A DNA stretch of 64,000 bases from Akkermansiaceae bacterium. Its GTDB lineage: Bacteria; Verrucomicrobiota; Verrucomicrobiia; Verrucomicrobiales; Akkermansiaceae. Shown here in pieces: positions 7,836 through 15,989 of the stretch. The notes beneath the pieces were generated by a model. The model had not been told where the DNA came from and searched no databases. It saw nothing but the letters and a program-made list of their open reading frames with translations. A program made the translations under genes and the position numbers. Where the stretch lies: assembly GCA_013041925.1 (NCBI GenBank), contig JABDRB010000009.1, positions 162,997 to 226,996 on the forward strand, read 5' to 3'. Position 1 is the first letter of the stretch. Every line of letters starts with the position of its first letter.

Positions 7836-8441
7836 ATGAACAATATCAAAACATACATCAAAAAATCCATGTGGGGGTGGCTCATCATCCCCGTAAATCT
7901 CGCTCTCTTCGGCATGAATTCGTCATTTCTTGTGGGAGGCATCGCTGAAGAACAGCGAATGGTCCCGTGGCTTGGCAGTCTGATCCTGATACTCGGGGCC
8001 GTATCGTTTTGGATGATCCTTCCTGCATCAGAGGACAAATGGAGGAAGGGGATACATGTCGCCGCAGGTTCGCTAGCTCTCAAGTACCTTGTGTTCTTTG
8101 TTCCGATACATCCAGTGTTCCTGGCTTGGACTGAGGTGCATGGGCTCTTATGGGCGGTGAACATTATCATGCTGGCGACCACGATGCCTTTGATCATAGG
8201 ACTAGGCATTCTTTGTATGGATGCCGGGCGAGGACTTAGGATTTCAGGTGCTTTGCTCTGCATCGCTGGGATTGCCGCATGGGTGGTACACGTAGTCATT
8301 TTCAAAGACGGCATGGTCTACGCAGCCTTCATCAGTAATGGAGATGGGTTTGCCATCTATGCCATGAACTACGCACACAGCATAATTTTGGGAGGGTTTC
8401 TCCTGCTCGGATTGCCGAGGGTAAACAAACACAATCAATAA
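7836..8441 (+). CDS. Polytopic membrane protein of unknown function
   Basis: 201 aa with about six hydrophobic segments (near residues 14-36, 43-62, 75-93, 100-124, 131-155 and 178-196). No recognised motif. Starts 17 bp after the SH3-like gene and follows an A-rich spacer (CTAACAAAACG) like others in this operon. Probably cotranscribed with the J-domain/VWA genes. Confidence 0.65.
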   Translation: MNNIKTYIKKSMWGWLIIPVNLALFGMNSSFLVGGIAEEQRMVPWLGSLILILGAVSFWMILPASEDKWRKGIHVAAGSLALKYLVFFVPIHPVFLAWTEVHGLLWAVNIIMLATTMPLIIGLGILCMDAGRGLRISGALLCIAGIAAWVVHVVIFKDGMVYAAFISNGDGFAIYAMNYAHSIILGGFLLLGLPRVNKHNQ

Positions 8442-8483
8442 TGATAGAACTAACAAAAAACGAATATGACCAAGGAGCAAATT

Positions 8484-8789
8484 ATGAAAGGAGAAATTGA
8501 TTGGGATGAAATTGTTATCCCAGGTGATGAGGATTGCCCACCGCTAACTCAGAGAGACTGTAGGGATCTTTTTTGGGATTCCTTTAAGCGGCTTGAAAAC
8601 GTGACAGAGCAACAGATGGAAGCGTATTGGCTGGATTCGCAGTTTGACCTTACTGAGAAGGAAATCGGTGAAAAATTGGGAGTAAGCGAACAGGTGGCTA
8701 TTGATTGGATCAAGCATAGCAGAGATGAAACATTACGTCTTCAGGGAGAGCGATGGGCTAGTTATGGAGATGATGATATTCCCTTTTAA
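8484..8789 (+). CDS. Small HTH protein, sigma region 4-like
   Basis: 101 aa from ATG 8484, chosen because AAGGAG lies at 8472-8477 with proper spacing; another ATG is at 8466. The C-terminal half (TEKEIGEKLGVSEQVAIDWI, then KHSRDETL) forms a clear helix-turn-helix like sigma region 4. The N-terminus is acidic (IDWDEIVIPGDED). It may regulate the upstream operon; no sigma region 2 is present. Confidence 0.65.
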   Translation: MKGEIDWDEIVIPGDEDCPPLTQRDCRDLFWDSFKRLENVTEQQMEAYWLDSQFDLTEKEIGEKLGVSEQVAIDWIKHSRDETLRLQGERWASYGDDDIPF

Positions 8790-9355
8790 GAGTATCTGGA
8801 GGGGAAAAGCCTTTCCCCTGGCCGGAGCTTGTAAAATCTCCGGCGCACCCTATTCGAGCGGGGACACCCCGCAACGCCCAGTCATTCGAATTCATTAGCG
8901 AGCTGCCAAGCTGACACTTGGCAGCCCGTTTTATTTTAGCGGACGAACCAGTTTGAACGAACCAGCTTGTTTGGCTCCGCACCACACCCTCATTCCCGAA
9001 AGGACACGCTCCTGCATTTCACCTGCGATTTGCCCCACGCGCGTTCCGCGCCGGGGGCAATTCCTCCGGCTCCATTTTGTCGCTTTGCCTTCCGGCATTT
9101 CCGGTCGCCCCTTTTTGACTGACCACCGCAGCACTCCACTGCGTTCGAGTGTTGCCGTGGCCTTCGATCTGTTTTTAAGGGGGCTCTGCCCCCTCGTGGT
9201 CAAGGGTGTCCCCGCCCTTCCGCACGCCGCTGCGCTTTGTTTGTGCAGGGCGGGTGATCCCCCTCCCTATGACCTCATACCCCCACTCTCGCCGAGAGCA
9301 AGGTTTCATGCGCGGGCCTGAAGCCTGTGGCTCATTAAAGAAAGAGAGAAAAACT
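8790..9355 (+). other. Hairpin-rich non-coding stretch upstream of ardA
   Basis: No convincing gene in 566 bp. Perfect or near-perfect hairpins are lined up: AGGGGAAA/TTTCCCCT (8800-8819), GCCGGAG/CTCCGGC (8821-8844), GCGGGG/CCCCGC (8858-8872), CTGCCAAG/CTTGGCAG with a T-rich tail (8903-8937, terminator), a long TTGCCCC...GGGGCAA stem (9030-9060) and AGGGGGC/GCCCCCT (9178-9194). Such spacers are typical of plasmid/ICE backbones around antirestriction genes. Function unknown; may be structured RNA or binding sites. Confidence 0.6.
8903..8937 (+). terminator. Terminator downstream of the small HTH gene
   Basis: Stem CTGCCAAG (8903-8910) pairs with CTTGGCAG (8917-8924), followed by CCCGTTTTATTTT. 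It is the last of four consecutive hairpins. Confidence 0.7.
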
Positions 9356-9886
9356 ATGAAGAATACACCAAAAATATATGTCGCTTGCCTTGCTAGTTAT
9401 AACGCTGGAATCTTGCACGGGGAATGGGTCGATTTGTTCGACTGTGATGACCTGAATGAGAGCGTTCAAAAGATGCTTAAAAAGTCACCTGTTAGCGATG
9501 CAGAGGAATACGCGATCCACGACCACGAATTTTGCGGAGGTCTGAGCGAATACGCCGGACTTGATACCGTGGAGGCTATCAAAGAAGCCTATGAAAAAGC
9601 GGAGAGTGAAAGCGTTGACTGGGATCTGTTTTGTCAATTTTGCGAGCATAAAGGCCATGACATCGAAGCTGATTCAGTTGAGAAATTCAACGAGGCTTAT
9701 ACCGGGTCTGCTGATACGTTGGTCGATTGGTGCCATGCTTTTCTGGATGATACCGGACAGCTTGAAGCGATTCCCGAAAATCTGCGATACTATTTCGATT
9801 ACGAGGCCTTTGCCCGCGATATGGAAATCGGTGATGTGTTCACCATCCGTCATGAGTGTGAAACCCATGTTTTTTGGAATCATTAA
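9356..9886 (+). CDS. ardA: Antirestriction protein ArdA
   Basis: 176 aa from ATG 9356, typical ArdA length. The N-terminus KIYVACLASYNAGILHGEWVD, then the acidic stretch with EEYAIHDHEFCGGLSEY, and the C-terminal RDMEIGDVFTIRHEC ending in VFWNH are classic ArdA signatures. The protein is a highly acidic DNA mimic that inhibits type I restriction enzymes and protects incoming mobile DNA in a new host. A purine-rich GAAAGAGAG precedes the start. It belongs with the mobilization backbone. Many in-frame upstream codons exist, but the homology begins at this ATG. Confidence 0.95.
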   Translation: MKNTPKIYVACLASYNAGILHGEWVDLFDCDDLNESVQKMLKKSPVSDAEEYAIHDHEFCGGLSEYAGLDTVEAIKEAYEKAESESVDWDLFCQFCEHKGHDIEADSVEKFNEAYTGSADTLVDWCHAFLDDTGQLEAIPENLRYYFDYEAFARDMEIGDVFTIRHECETHVFWNH

Positions 9887-9900
9887 CCCGTTGAGAAAGC

Positions 9901-9949
9901 AGGGGAGGCGAAAGCCTTCCCTGTTTTTTTCCAGAGCTTCCTGCTCTGG
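9901..9949 (+). terminator. Terminator and second hairpin after ardA
   Basis: AGGGGAGGC GAAA GCCTTCCCT (9901-9922) is a 9-bp stem with one G-U and a GAAA tetraloop, followed by a T7 run. A second hairpin CCAGAGC/GCTCTGG (9931-9949) follows at once. The layout copies the array at 8800-8844. Confidence 0.85.
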
Positions 9950-10336
9950 ACTCGGCAAGGGGAACCCATCCCCTTGACCCTAGTTTCTTCTTCTGTGATA
10001 GTATCATATGATACTGCCACCGCCATCTTGTGCGAGAAGTCGCACTGTGATATCCTGTGATTTCTCGACGACATTCCCATGTCGTTAATTTATCGATGCC
10101 CTTCCGGGCAACCTAACTAAACACATATACAAAGAGGAGGAGCAAAGGCTTGTTAAAATCCGAATAAGAAAAAACCGCCGTTGGCGCGGCGGTTATGTTC
10201 TTCATGAGTGATGCATGTCTCTAACTAACAAGAGGAGTGTATCTGATTATCTGGAAAAGTACAAGAGGCTTGTCACCTCGAAATGTAATTTTTTACATCC
10301 TCATGCCCAGGTTTTTAAAGTCGTGCTTATGATACC
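9950..10336. other. Spacer with orphan RBS, minimal ORF and hairpin
   Basis: No convincing gene. GAGGAGGAG at 10134-10142 is a perfect ribosome-binding site, but the only start behind it, TTG 10150, stops after five codons. A strong AACCGCCG/CGGCGGTT stem (10173-10194) follows; read on the minus strand it ends in a T-run like a terminator. An 83-codon frame from 10215 has no recognised features. It looks like the scar of a deleted gene or a leader/attenuator. Confidence 0.45.
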
Positions 10337-10891
10337 ATGCAGCATGTTTCACATATTCTATTTTCTACATCCGCTAACAGCACAAGAAAGGTTTTTCCGA
10401 CGATACCTTCATCGAGAGCTGAAGCCATCGAGCCGGAGGATAACGGCACGTTTATCCTCCCGATGAAGCAGAGTTTCATGAAAAACCGCCGGATTATGGA
10501 CAGCACGGCAAGGATGCTGGCGATGCTCGCGGGCTGGGCAGGCCATGGCCAGGCGTTGGAAACCACGCAGGGCATTGTTGCCCGTCACATCGGAAAATCC
10601 GTGCGCACGGTGCAGCGGATGTTGCTCGATGCCTGGCGTGAGGGCTACCTCACTTATGCCTACACCAAGAACCGCCGGGGCATGATCACGGGAATCCGTG
10701 TTTTCCTCAGGTTACAGCGCATCCTGAAGGAGAAGAAACCCGTGGTTTCAGCGCGAAAGCGCAGAAATCCGGGGGCGACACCTGTGGCCGACACTAATAG
10801 AAACATAGATATAAAAAGAGAAAAAGATCCTGAAATCATGGCCAGATTGGAGCGGTTTGCTCAATCGGCAGGATTAGCCATTCCGATTTGA
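10337..10891 (+). CDS. HTH protein of plasmid type (possible replication or transfer regulator)
   Basis: 184 aa. The central region MDSTARMLAMLAGWAGHGQA, then LETTQGIVARHIGKSVRTVQ, then RMLLDAWREGYL has a winged helix-turn-helix layout with a Y-x-NRRG wing. Similar proteins lie in plasmid and IME backbones near mobilization genes, and some act in replication initiation. The N-terminal ~40 residues are poorly conserved-looking, so the true start could be ATG 10463 or 10478. GC-rich like mobC/mobA. Function assigned only at the DNA-binding level. Confidence 0.6.
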   Translation: MQHVSHILFSTSANSTRKVFPTIPSSRAEAIEPEDNGTFILPMKQSFMKNRRIMDSTARMLAMLAGWAGHGQALETTQGIVARHIGKSVRTVQRMLLDAWREGYLTYAYTKNRRGMITGIRVFLRLQRILKEKKPVVSARKRRNPGATPVADTNRNIDIKREKDPEIMARLERFAQSAGLAIPI

Positions 10892-11078
10892 ACCTTATCT
10901 TCTCTAAATCATCATTGGAATGACCCATTGCTAGGCTTGGCGGGAAAGCGTGTGGGCGAAGCCGCGCTTTAATGGAAAATGTAGAGGCTCTCTTTTCTGT
11001 TAGCTTGCGTAACATTGCAACTCGACAAAGCTTGTTCAACGAGATATTAGGCAATTAACAACCGCGTATTATAGAGCT

Positions 11079-11687
11079 TTGCGAACCAATTACATACTCA
11101 TCGACTATGAAAATGTCCAACCGGGGCTGTTGCCCACGGGTTCAGACATTCCGATCAAAGTCCTCACCTTTATCGGCGAAAGGCAAACCAAGATCCCATT
11201 TGAATTAGCTTCATCGCTACAAAAACTAGGCAATCAAGCGAGCTATATTAAAATAGATGGTAACGGTCCAGATGCTCTGGATTTTCATATAGCCTACTAC
11301 GTTGGCAAGTTAGCAGAGCAGGATTCGAATTCGTACTTTCACATTGTGAGTAAGGACAAAGGATTTGACCCTTTGATTCGCCACCTTAAGAAAAACAAAA
11401 TTTTGATTCAGCGTGTCAACAGCCTCTCAGAAATTCTTATCTTGAGTAATTCTAATAACAGCACGTTGGCTCAGAAGGTGACATCAATGGTCGAGTCCTT
11501 GAAAGCTAGGGGGAATTCACGACCAAGGAGGGTTAAAACACTCGAAAATACAATCAACGCCTTTTTTATGAAGAGCCTCAGCGAGGCAGAGGTGAAAAAG
11601 ATTGTAGCGCAACTGGCCAAGCAAAAAGTAATTACGCTTACTGATCAGGTCGTAAGCTACAACGCCCCGATCACGGGCAAGGACTAA
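11079..11687 (+). CDS. PIN-like (NYN-type) nuclease with C-terminal winged helix
   Basis: 202 aa, TTG start at 11079. The acidic motifs of the PIN/NYN fold are visible: YILIDYENV at residues 4-12, DGNGPDALDFHIAYYVG near 59-75 and VSKDKGFDPLI near 90-100. PIN-fold enzymes are metal-dependent RNases or structure-specific nucleases. The C-terminus (about 150-195) looks like a small winged helix (SLSEAEVKKIVAQLAKQKVI). The HNH nuclease gene follows 12 bp downstream, so the two form a pair. AT-richer than the surrounding mobilization genes, which suggests a separate insertion. Confidence 0.75.
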   Translation: MRTNYILIDYENVQPGLLPTGSDIPIKVLTFIGERQTKIPFELASSLQKLGNQASYIKIDGNGPDALDFHIAYYVGKLAEQDSNSYFHIVSKDKGFDPLIRHLKKNKILIQRVNSLSEILILSNSNNSTLAQKVTSMVESLKARGNSRPRRVKTLENTINAFFMKSLSEAEVKKIVAQLAKQKVITLTDQVVSYNAPITGKD

Positions 11688-11699
11688 CAATTGCTCGAT

Positions 11700-12431
11700 A
11701 TGAAAATTGAGAACGAAGCTGTTCGTCAAGTCTATGCACTCTGCCGGGAGATGCATCGAGGTCGTATCACAAGGGGTGATCTGATGACAAAAGTTGAGGA
11801 ACAACAGCTAATGGCAGTCGGATCAGCTGGAAACTACGCGCAGAATTTTAAGTATATGATGCAGGGTGTGGGCTACAATAGGGCCATGAATCTATATTCA
11901 ACTGATTATTTTCTTCGCAATATCAGAAATGACTATGGGCAGCTATCTTTTGAAAAGGCTCTTCATGCAGCAAATGAGCACGTCGAGTATTATGATTCAT
12001 TAGGGAAGGGGCGACAGGTATCTACCCGCGAGTTGCTTAAAAAACTAGATAAGGAATTTCAGTCGGAAAGCTTTTGGTATCCTGATGAGATCCCAGATGA
12101 TGAGGACACCGACCATAGAGAGGGAAAAGCAAAGCAAGTTTTAGTGAATATTTACGAGCGTAATAGTAAAGCTCGCCTTGAGTGCATCGAGGAATATGGC
12201 TACGATTGCGCTGTGTGCTCGTTTAACTTCGAGTCGTTTTATGGGACTCTTGGCTCTGGATTTATTCATGTCCATCACCTGGTCGATATAGCTACAACTG
12301 ACCGAGAGTATACAGTTGATCCTATCAAAGACCTTCGCCCTGTATGCCCTAACTGCCACGCTATGTTGCATAAAGAAAAGCCCGCTATGTCGATTGAAAA
12401 ACTTAAAAGTATCATTGCCGAGCAAAACTAG
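11700..12431 (+). CDS. HNH endonuclease family protein (McrA-like)
   Basis: 243 aa from ATG 11700 (TTG 11691 is also possible). The C-terminal 80 residues contain a complete HNH/ββα-metal motif: CAVCSFNF, then GSGFIHVHHLVD, then DLRPVCPNCHAMLH. The paired CxxC motifs hold zinc, and the HVHH supplies the catalytic histidine. The family includes McrA-type restriction enzymes. The N-terminal part (about 1-130) is helical and may be a target-recognition region. It forms a two-gene cassette with the PIN-like gene. Confidence 0.85.
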   Translation: MKIENEAVRQVYALCREMHRGRITRGDLMTKVEEQQLMAVGSAGNYAQNFKYMMQGVGYNRAMNLYSTDYFLRNIRNDYGQLSFEKALHAANEHVEYYDSLGKGRQVSTRELLKKLDKEFQSESFWYPDEIPDDEDTDHREGKAKQVLVNIYERNSKARLECIEEYGYDCAVCSFNFESFYGTLGSGFIHVHHLVDIATTDREYTVDPIKDLRPVCPNCHAMLHKEKPAMSIEKLKSIIAEQN

Positions 12432-12448
12432 AGAGTAGCCTAATTCCC

Positions 12449-13084
12449 CTACGCCAACGGAGGATGATCCTCAGGATCGGTTCCATCGTCTGGATTGCCT
12501 GGCGGTTTCATCGTCTGGCTTTTACTATATGCCTCTTGCAGCATGACCGCAAATTGCGCCGCGATTCGTTCATCCGAAATCGTGGCGATGGGAACGACAT
12601 TGCTGCCGTAAATCAGTTCGACTTTCCGATATCCTAGCTTGTGCATGTCTAATGTAGAAAGTCGGCCTGATGGCCGTGGCTTTCTGATTTTTTGCTCCTG
12701 ACTTTCATTGAGGAATTTTTCGTATGCCCGAAACTGAACCGAAATACTCGGATCAGTTCGATAGCAGCGACCATTCACCGTGATGTGATCGGTAGTAAAT
12801 ATAACGTTTGTCCTTTTTGCGAAAAGTAAAAGGCAGAGGAGAATTGATGACTTCTCAAACATGAGGAGAAAATGAAAAACAGCCAAGGGGAAGGCCGCAA
12901 CATCTCTTACCGTGAGCCAGCGTAACCATCCAAATAAACACACTAACAGAAGGACGGACTTGAGCCGTTCCGCCCACTTTAATCGATGAAACGTGGGATG
13001 CCATCCCGACACACAGCATAAGCCGTCAGCTTCTGAAACAGAGAGTGACGGCCATCGGGGAAGATGTGGCAGCTGTTTTGACAT
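12449..13084 (-). CDS. Membrane protein linked to the coupling protein
   Basis: 211 aa. Two hydrophobic segments (about residues 42-60 and 64-88), then a soluble domain with VIFTTDHITVNGRCYRTDPS and an acidic/proline-rich tail (PPGNPDDGTDPEDHPP). It lies 29 bp downstream of the VirD4-type gene on the same strand. That coupling protein lacks its own membrane helices, so this protein may supply the membrane anchor. No family recognised. Confidence 0.6.
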   Translation of the reverse strand: MSKQLPHLPRWPSLSVSEADGLCCVSGWHPTFHRLKWAERLKSVLLLVCLFGWLRWLTVRDVAAFPLAVFHFLLMFEKSSILLCLLLFAKRTNVIFTTDHITVNGRCYRTDPSISVQFRAYEKFLNESQEQKIRKPRPSGRLSTLDMHKLGYRKVELIYGSNVVPIATISDERIAAQFAVMLQEAYSKSQTMKPPGNPDDGTDPEDHPPLA

Positions 13085-13113
13085 GCGTGTGAATGGGGGC
13101 TTTTGATAGGGTG

Positions 13114-14631
13114 TTATGGGTTCATGCCCATGAATTTTCGGTATTCGTCAAACATCTCGTGTTTATCGTAATAAGCACGCTGAAGAACCATCGCTGGCCA
13201 TGTTGGACGAATGATGAGCTGACGAAGTAATTCATCGTCACGACCGAAAAATCGTGAGATTTCTTCCGGTGTCATCAATGGGTGGCTTTGCTGGCCCCAG
13301 GAATCTCCAGTGTCTCCGCTTTGAACCCGTGAGCTATAACCGGGAGTTTTGACATTGGCACTCTGGACAGTGGTTTGTCCGAGCCGCTTGGAAATCCATT
13401 CCAAGGTTTGCATTCCCGAATTGCCGAAGAACTGAAGCACCCCGGAATTTTCAACAAAGGTTTCCCATCTTTTTCCGTAGAGGGCTTGGAGCTGGCCAAG
13501 ATCCTGAAGAATCGGCCAGAGTTTACAGCCAAAGCCTGCAATCTGTCCCACGGCATCTTCCAGTGATTTCATATGGCCGAGGATGGCAAATTCATCGAGA
13601 CACATGAGCACCGGATGCTTTGGTCTGGATTTTTGCCGCTCCATGGCATCGAGTGTCAGGTTAACAAAGAGCCGAAGCCAGCCAGAGCAAATCCCCATTT
13701 TTGTGGCCGGAAGGCAGAGGTAGATCGAGACGTTTTCAGTTTTAAGCTGTGAAAGATCGATGCTATGAGTGGACAAAACTTTTTGAACCCGTTCAAAACC
13801 GATGAAGTCAATATGACGCCTCAGTGTGGAAAGAACAGTTTCCCGTTCCGTGTCGGGCTTATCAAAGAAACTATCGGCTGAGTAACTGATGGAAGGGTGA
13901 GCGGAGTTTTGAATCATTTCATTTTTAAGATCCTCATCGAGGCTCATAATAAATTCATAGACCGACACTAAATTGCGTTTTCCTGTGTAGTTAGAATCTG
14001 TAGCAATGTGAAGAAGGACTCCCGTTAGGAACATGCGAGAGCTTTCGTTCCAGTGAGGATTTTTTTCACCGGGGGCAGTAACGATCAGGGCATCAGCAAT
14101 GAGCCCGGCATCTTCCAGGAGAGAGGGGCTATTGGCCTCAAGTAAAGTCAGAGGGTTGAATCCTCCGGCAAATTTTTTCCTGATAGATTTAGGTGTAGTT
14201 CCAAAGGGATCGAGGAGAACGACCCTTTGCCCCAACATGTCAGCCCGCCATTCGGCGGTCGCCTTGGCATTTTCTCCTTTGGGGTCTATAGCTAGGAGAG
14301 ATCCCGGATAGACAATGAGATTAGGGATAATGGTACTTCGCCCTTTTCCTGAACGCGATCCGGCAACGGTAAGCATGTGCCTGTCGTCACCTGCCCCGAT
14401 AGGGAGCCCGCCCATGGCGAAACGTTCGATTCGACCATCTTGAAGTTCAGTGACGGAAATATCACCATTGATAACCCCCAAGTAAATCTTGCCCTGCACA
14501 TTTGGTTTGTGGAGAGAAAGGGAAGGTGTTTTCACGATGCTTGCGGATTTTGCAAACTTGGCATTGGCAATAGTCGATTCCAATTGCTCAGCCGACCCTC
14601 GGGGGAAGTTGTTGTGTAAACTCGTTGTCAT
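13114..14631 (-). CDS. VirD4/TraG-type coupling protein without N-terminal TM
   Basis: 505 aa. Walker A GSRSGKGRS at residues 91-99, Walker B VLMCLDEFAILG at ~341-352 (D346 E347), IDPKGE at 115-120 and the WGQQSHPLMTPEEI segment near the C-terminus are typical of type IV coupling proteins. These hexameric ATPases bring the relaxase-DNA complex to a secretion channel. Usual family members carry two N-terminal TM helices; here the first 90 residues show none. The membrane protein at 12449 may compensate. No VirB-type genes occur in the island, so a helper secretion system would be needed. Confidence 0.88.
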   Translation of the reverse strand: MTTSLHNNFPRGSAEQLESTIANAKFAKSASIVKTPSLSLHKPNVQGKIYLGVINGDISVTELQDGRIERFAMGGLPIGAGDDRHMLTVAGSRSGKGRSTIIPNLIVYPGSLLAIDPKGENAKATAEWRADMLGQRVVLLDPFGTTPKSIRKKFAGGFNPLTLLEANSPSLLEDAGLIADALIVTAPGEKNPHWNESSRMFLTGVLLHIATDSNYTGKRNLVSVYEFIMSLDEDLKNEMIQNSAHPSISYSADSFFDKPDTERETVLSTLRRHIDFIGFERVQKVLSTHSIDLSQLKTENVSIYLCLPATKMGICSGWLRLFVNLTLDAMERQKSRPKHPVLMCLDEFAILGHMKSLEDAVGQIAGFGCKLWPILQDLGQLQALYGKRWETFVENSGVLQFFGNSGMQTLEWISKRLGQTTVQSANVKTPGYSSRVQSGDTGDSWGQQSHPLMTPEEISRFFGRDDELLRQLIIRPTWPAMVLQRAYYDKHEMFDEYRKFMGMNP

Positions 14632-14676
14632 ATATTGAACTAACGTGTCTCGACATGCCGTTATCCGACGAAATTA

Positions 14677-15087
14677 TTAGATTCCTAAAAAATCCGTAGG
14701 TTTGCCGAGTTGCCGCTCCGTCTCCGAGGAGGACGAAGCGGCAGCAGGTTCGGCGAAAACCTCAGGAACACTTTCTTTACGAAAGGTCATCGAGAGAGGG
14801 TGACCTGCTATACTGCCTTCACTGAAATACTTGGATGCAAATGACGTGGTGCGTGACCACGCATGTTTTTTCCCCAAGATTTCTTTCCCTGTTTTCTCTT
14901 TCGCATTGTCATCGACGATGATCCATCGCTCCGATGCCGAGGTGTAAAACGGCATGTTGCGGATGTTTTGGATCGTGAACTTGAAATTAATCTTATCGAG
15001 CGTCAGCGTTTCCACTTTGTCCAAAAGCTTTGCAGGTGGCACGTAGCCAGCTAGTGAAATTTTCCGGTGCTCGTATGTCTTTGCCAT
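14677..15087 (-). CDS. Conserved-looking mobilization-region protein, unknown
   Basis: 136 aa from ATG 15087 (GAGGTG just upstream; an earlier ATG lies at 15105). Soluble; contains RWIIVDDNAKEKTGKEILG and a Ser/Glu-rich tail near the C-terminus. It lies 45 bp upstream of the coupling-protein gene on the same strand, so it probably begins that operon. No family recognised. Confidence 0.55.
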   Translation of the reverse strand: MAKTYEHRKISLAGYVPPAKLLDKVETLTLDKINFKFTIQNIRNMPFYTSASERWIIVDDNAKEKTGKEILGKKHAWSRTTSFASKYFSEGSIAGHPLSMTFRKESVPEVFAEPAAASSSSETERQLGKPTDFLGI

Positions 15088-15505
15088 GTTCACCTCATGG
15101 ATCATTCTATCGTCGAGGAGTTAATATCCGGTTAATAAGGTCACCGCATTTTTGTGTTTCTGAAGTCACGGGCTGTTCAAACGGGTAGCATCCGAAGGTC
15201 AGCGATCCTCGGTGTAGCTGCCATCATTTCCCCTGGAGCGGTATGCCCGCTCGTGAGTGTCATGGGCATGGTTGTCCCCAGCAGCGGTATTTTTTTGGTC
15301 CTTTTGGGAACCCTCGGTCAACAGAAGCACCCGACCCATATTTACGATTACCCTATTGCCGTGCACTTGCTGTCAAGGGCTGGCCCGCGCCAGTGGCTTC
15401 GCCACCCGTGTGGCTCCATGACAGCTGCGCTTATTCACGGCAATCATGAGTTCATCGTAAGGGACGGATACTCCAGCCCTCGTAAACCTAAAAAGGAAAA
15501 ATACC
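15088..15505. other. GC-rich spacer between divergent mobilization genes
   Basis: No convincing gene. The stretch separates the minus-strand coupling operon from the plus-strand gene at 15506. It contains GTGGCTTCGCCAC (a short hairpin near 15392-15404) and other short dyads of the type found in plasmid backbones. Probably holds divergent promoters. Confidence 0.4.
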
Positions 15506-15733
15506 ATGACTACTGAAAACCAACCAGCCACGAAAAGACCTACTCACCGCGTATCATTCTCCCGCATTGTCGGCAAAAAAGAAGACGGCAGCGATAAGCT
15601 CGGAGCTGCCCGCGAGATCGGAGCCGTTTGGGCCCGTAACGGAGACAAAAAAGGCGGAGTGATCAAATTTGATCATATCCCGGTCGAACTCACCCGCCAC
15701 GAAGGAGTTCTCTTTCTCCTTCCGGTGGAGTAG
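15506..15733 (+). CDS. Small basic protein of mobilization regions
   Basis: 75 aa. AAGGA lies upstream with good spacing. The sequence contains RVSFSRIVGKKEDGSDKLGA and GGVIKFDHIPVEL, a single compact β-rich domain vaguely like DUF736-type plasmid proteins. Directly followed by a strong terminator, so it is monocistronic. Role unknown; its place between coupling protein and oriT region suggests part of transfer. Confidence 0.6.
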   Translation: MTTENQPATKRPTHRVSFSRIVGKKEDGSDKLGAAREIGAVWARNGDKKGGVIKFDHIPVELTRHEGVLFLLPVE

Positions 15734-15753
15734 GAAATCCATCCACCATCGCA

Positions 15754-15785
15754 CGGGCGAAGCTTCACCGCTTCGCCCGTTTTTC
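15754..15785 (+). terminator. Rho-independent terminator
   Basis: CGGGCGAAG (15754-15762) pairs perfectly with CTTCGCCCG (15771-15779), followed by TTTTTC. Confidence 0.9.
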
Positions 15786-15824
15786 ATTTTTAGACAGTTT
15801 CCGCAACGGCGCGTTTCACACCGA

Positions 15825-15989
15825 TTATCCATACCGGAGGATCGGTTGCCTCTGACGCTGGAGTTCATTCTCCATTCTGAATTGTTGTGCCAACAACATG
15901 ATCCAGAACAAATGCCAGATGTTCAGGTCATTCTCTTTTTTGCGCTGTTCCTTCGCCTCCCGGTTAAAGTCATGTCTTAACTTCATCAT
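15825..15989 (-). CDS. Small charged protein (54 aa)
   Basis: The start ATG 15989 follows an AGGAGG at ideal spacing (AGGAGGATAAGATG), the best ribosome-binding site in this region. The product MMKLRHDFNREAKEQRKKEN then a hydrophobic WHLFWIMLLAQQF helix looks amphipathic or membrane-associated. No family recognised. Convergent with 15506; sits beside the presumed oriT region. Confidence 0.55.
   Translation of the reverse strand: MMKLRHDFNREAKEQRKKENDLNIWHLFWIMLLAQQFRMENELQRQRQPILRYG

Noticed and set aside
10215..10466. 83-codon plus-strand frame upstream of the HTH gene
   Set aside because: Overlaps the HTH gene, has no RBS or recognised pattern, and its second half is a shifted reading of the HTH gene region.
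15154..15516. 120-codon frame in the spacer before the gene at 15506
   Set aside because: Low-complexity GC-rich backbone with hairpins; the frame ends inside the following gene and has no protein-like motif.
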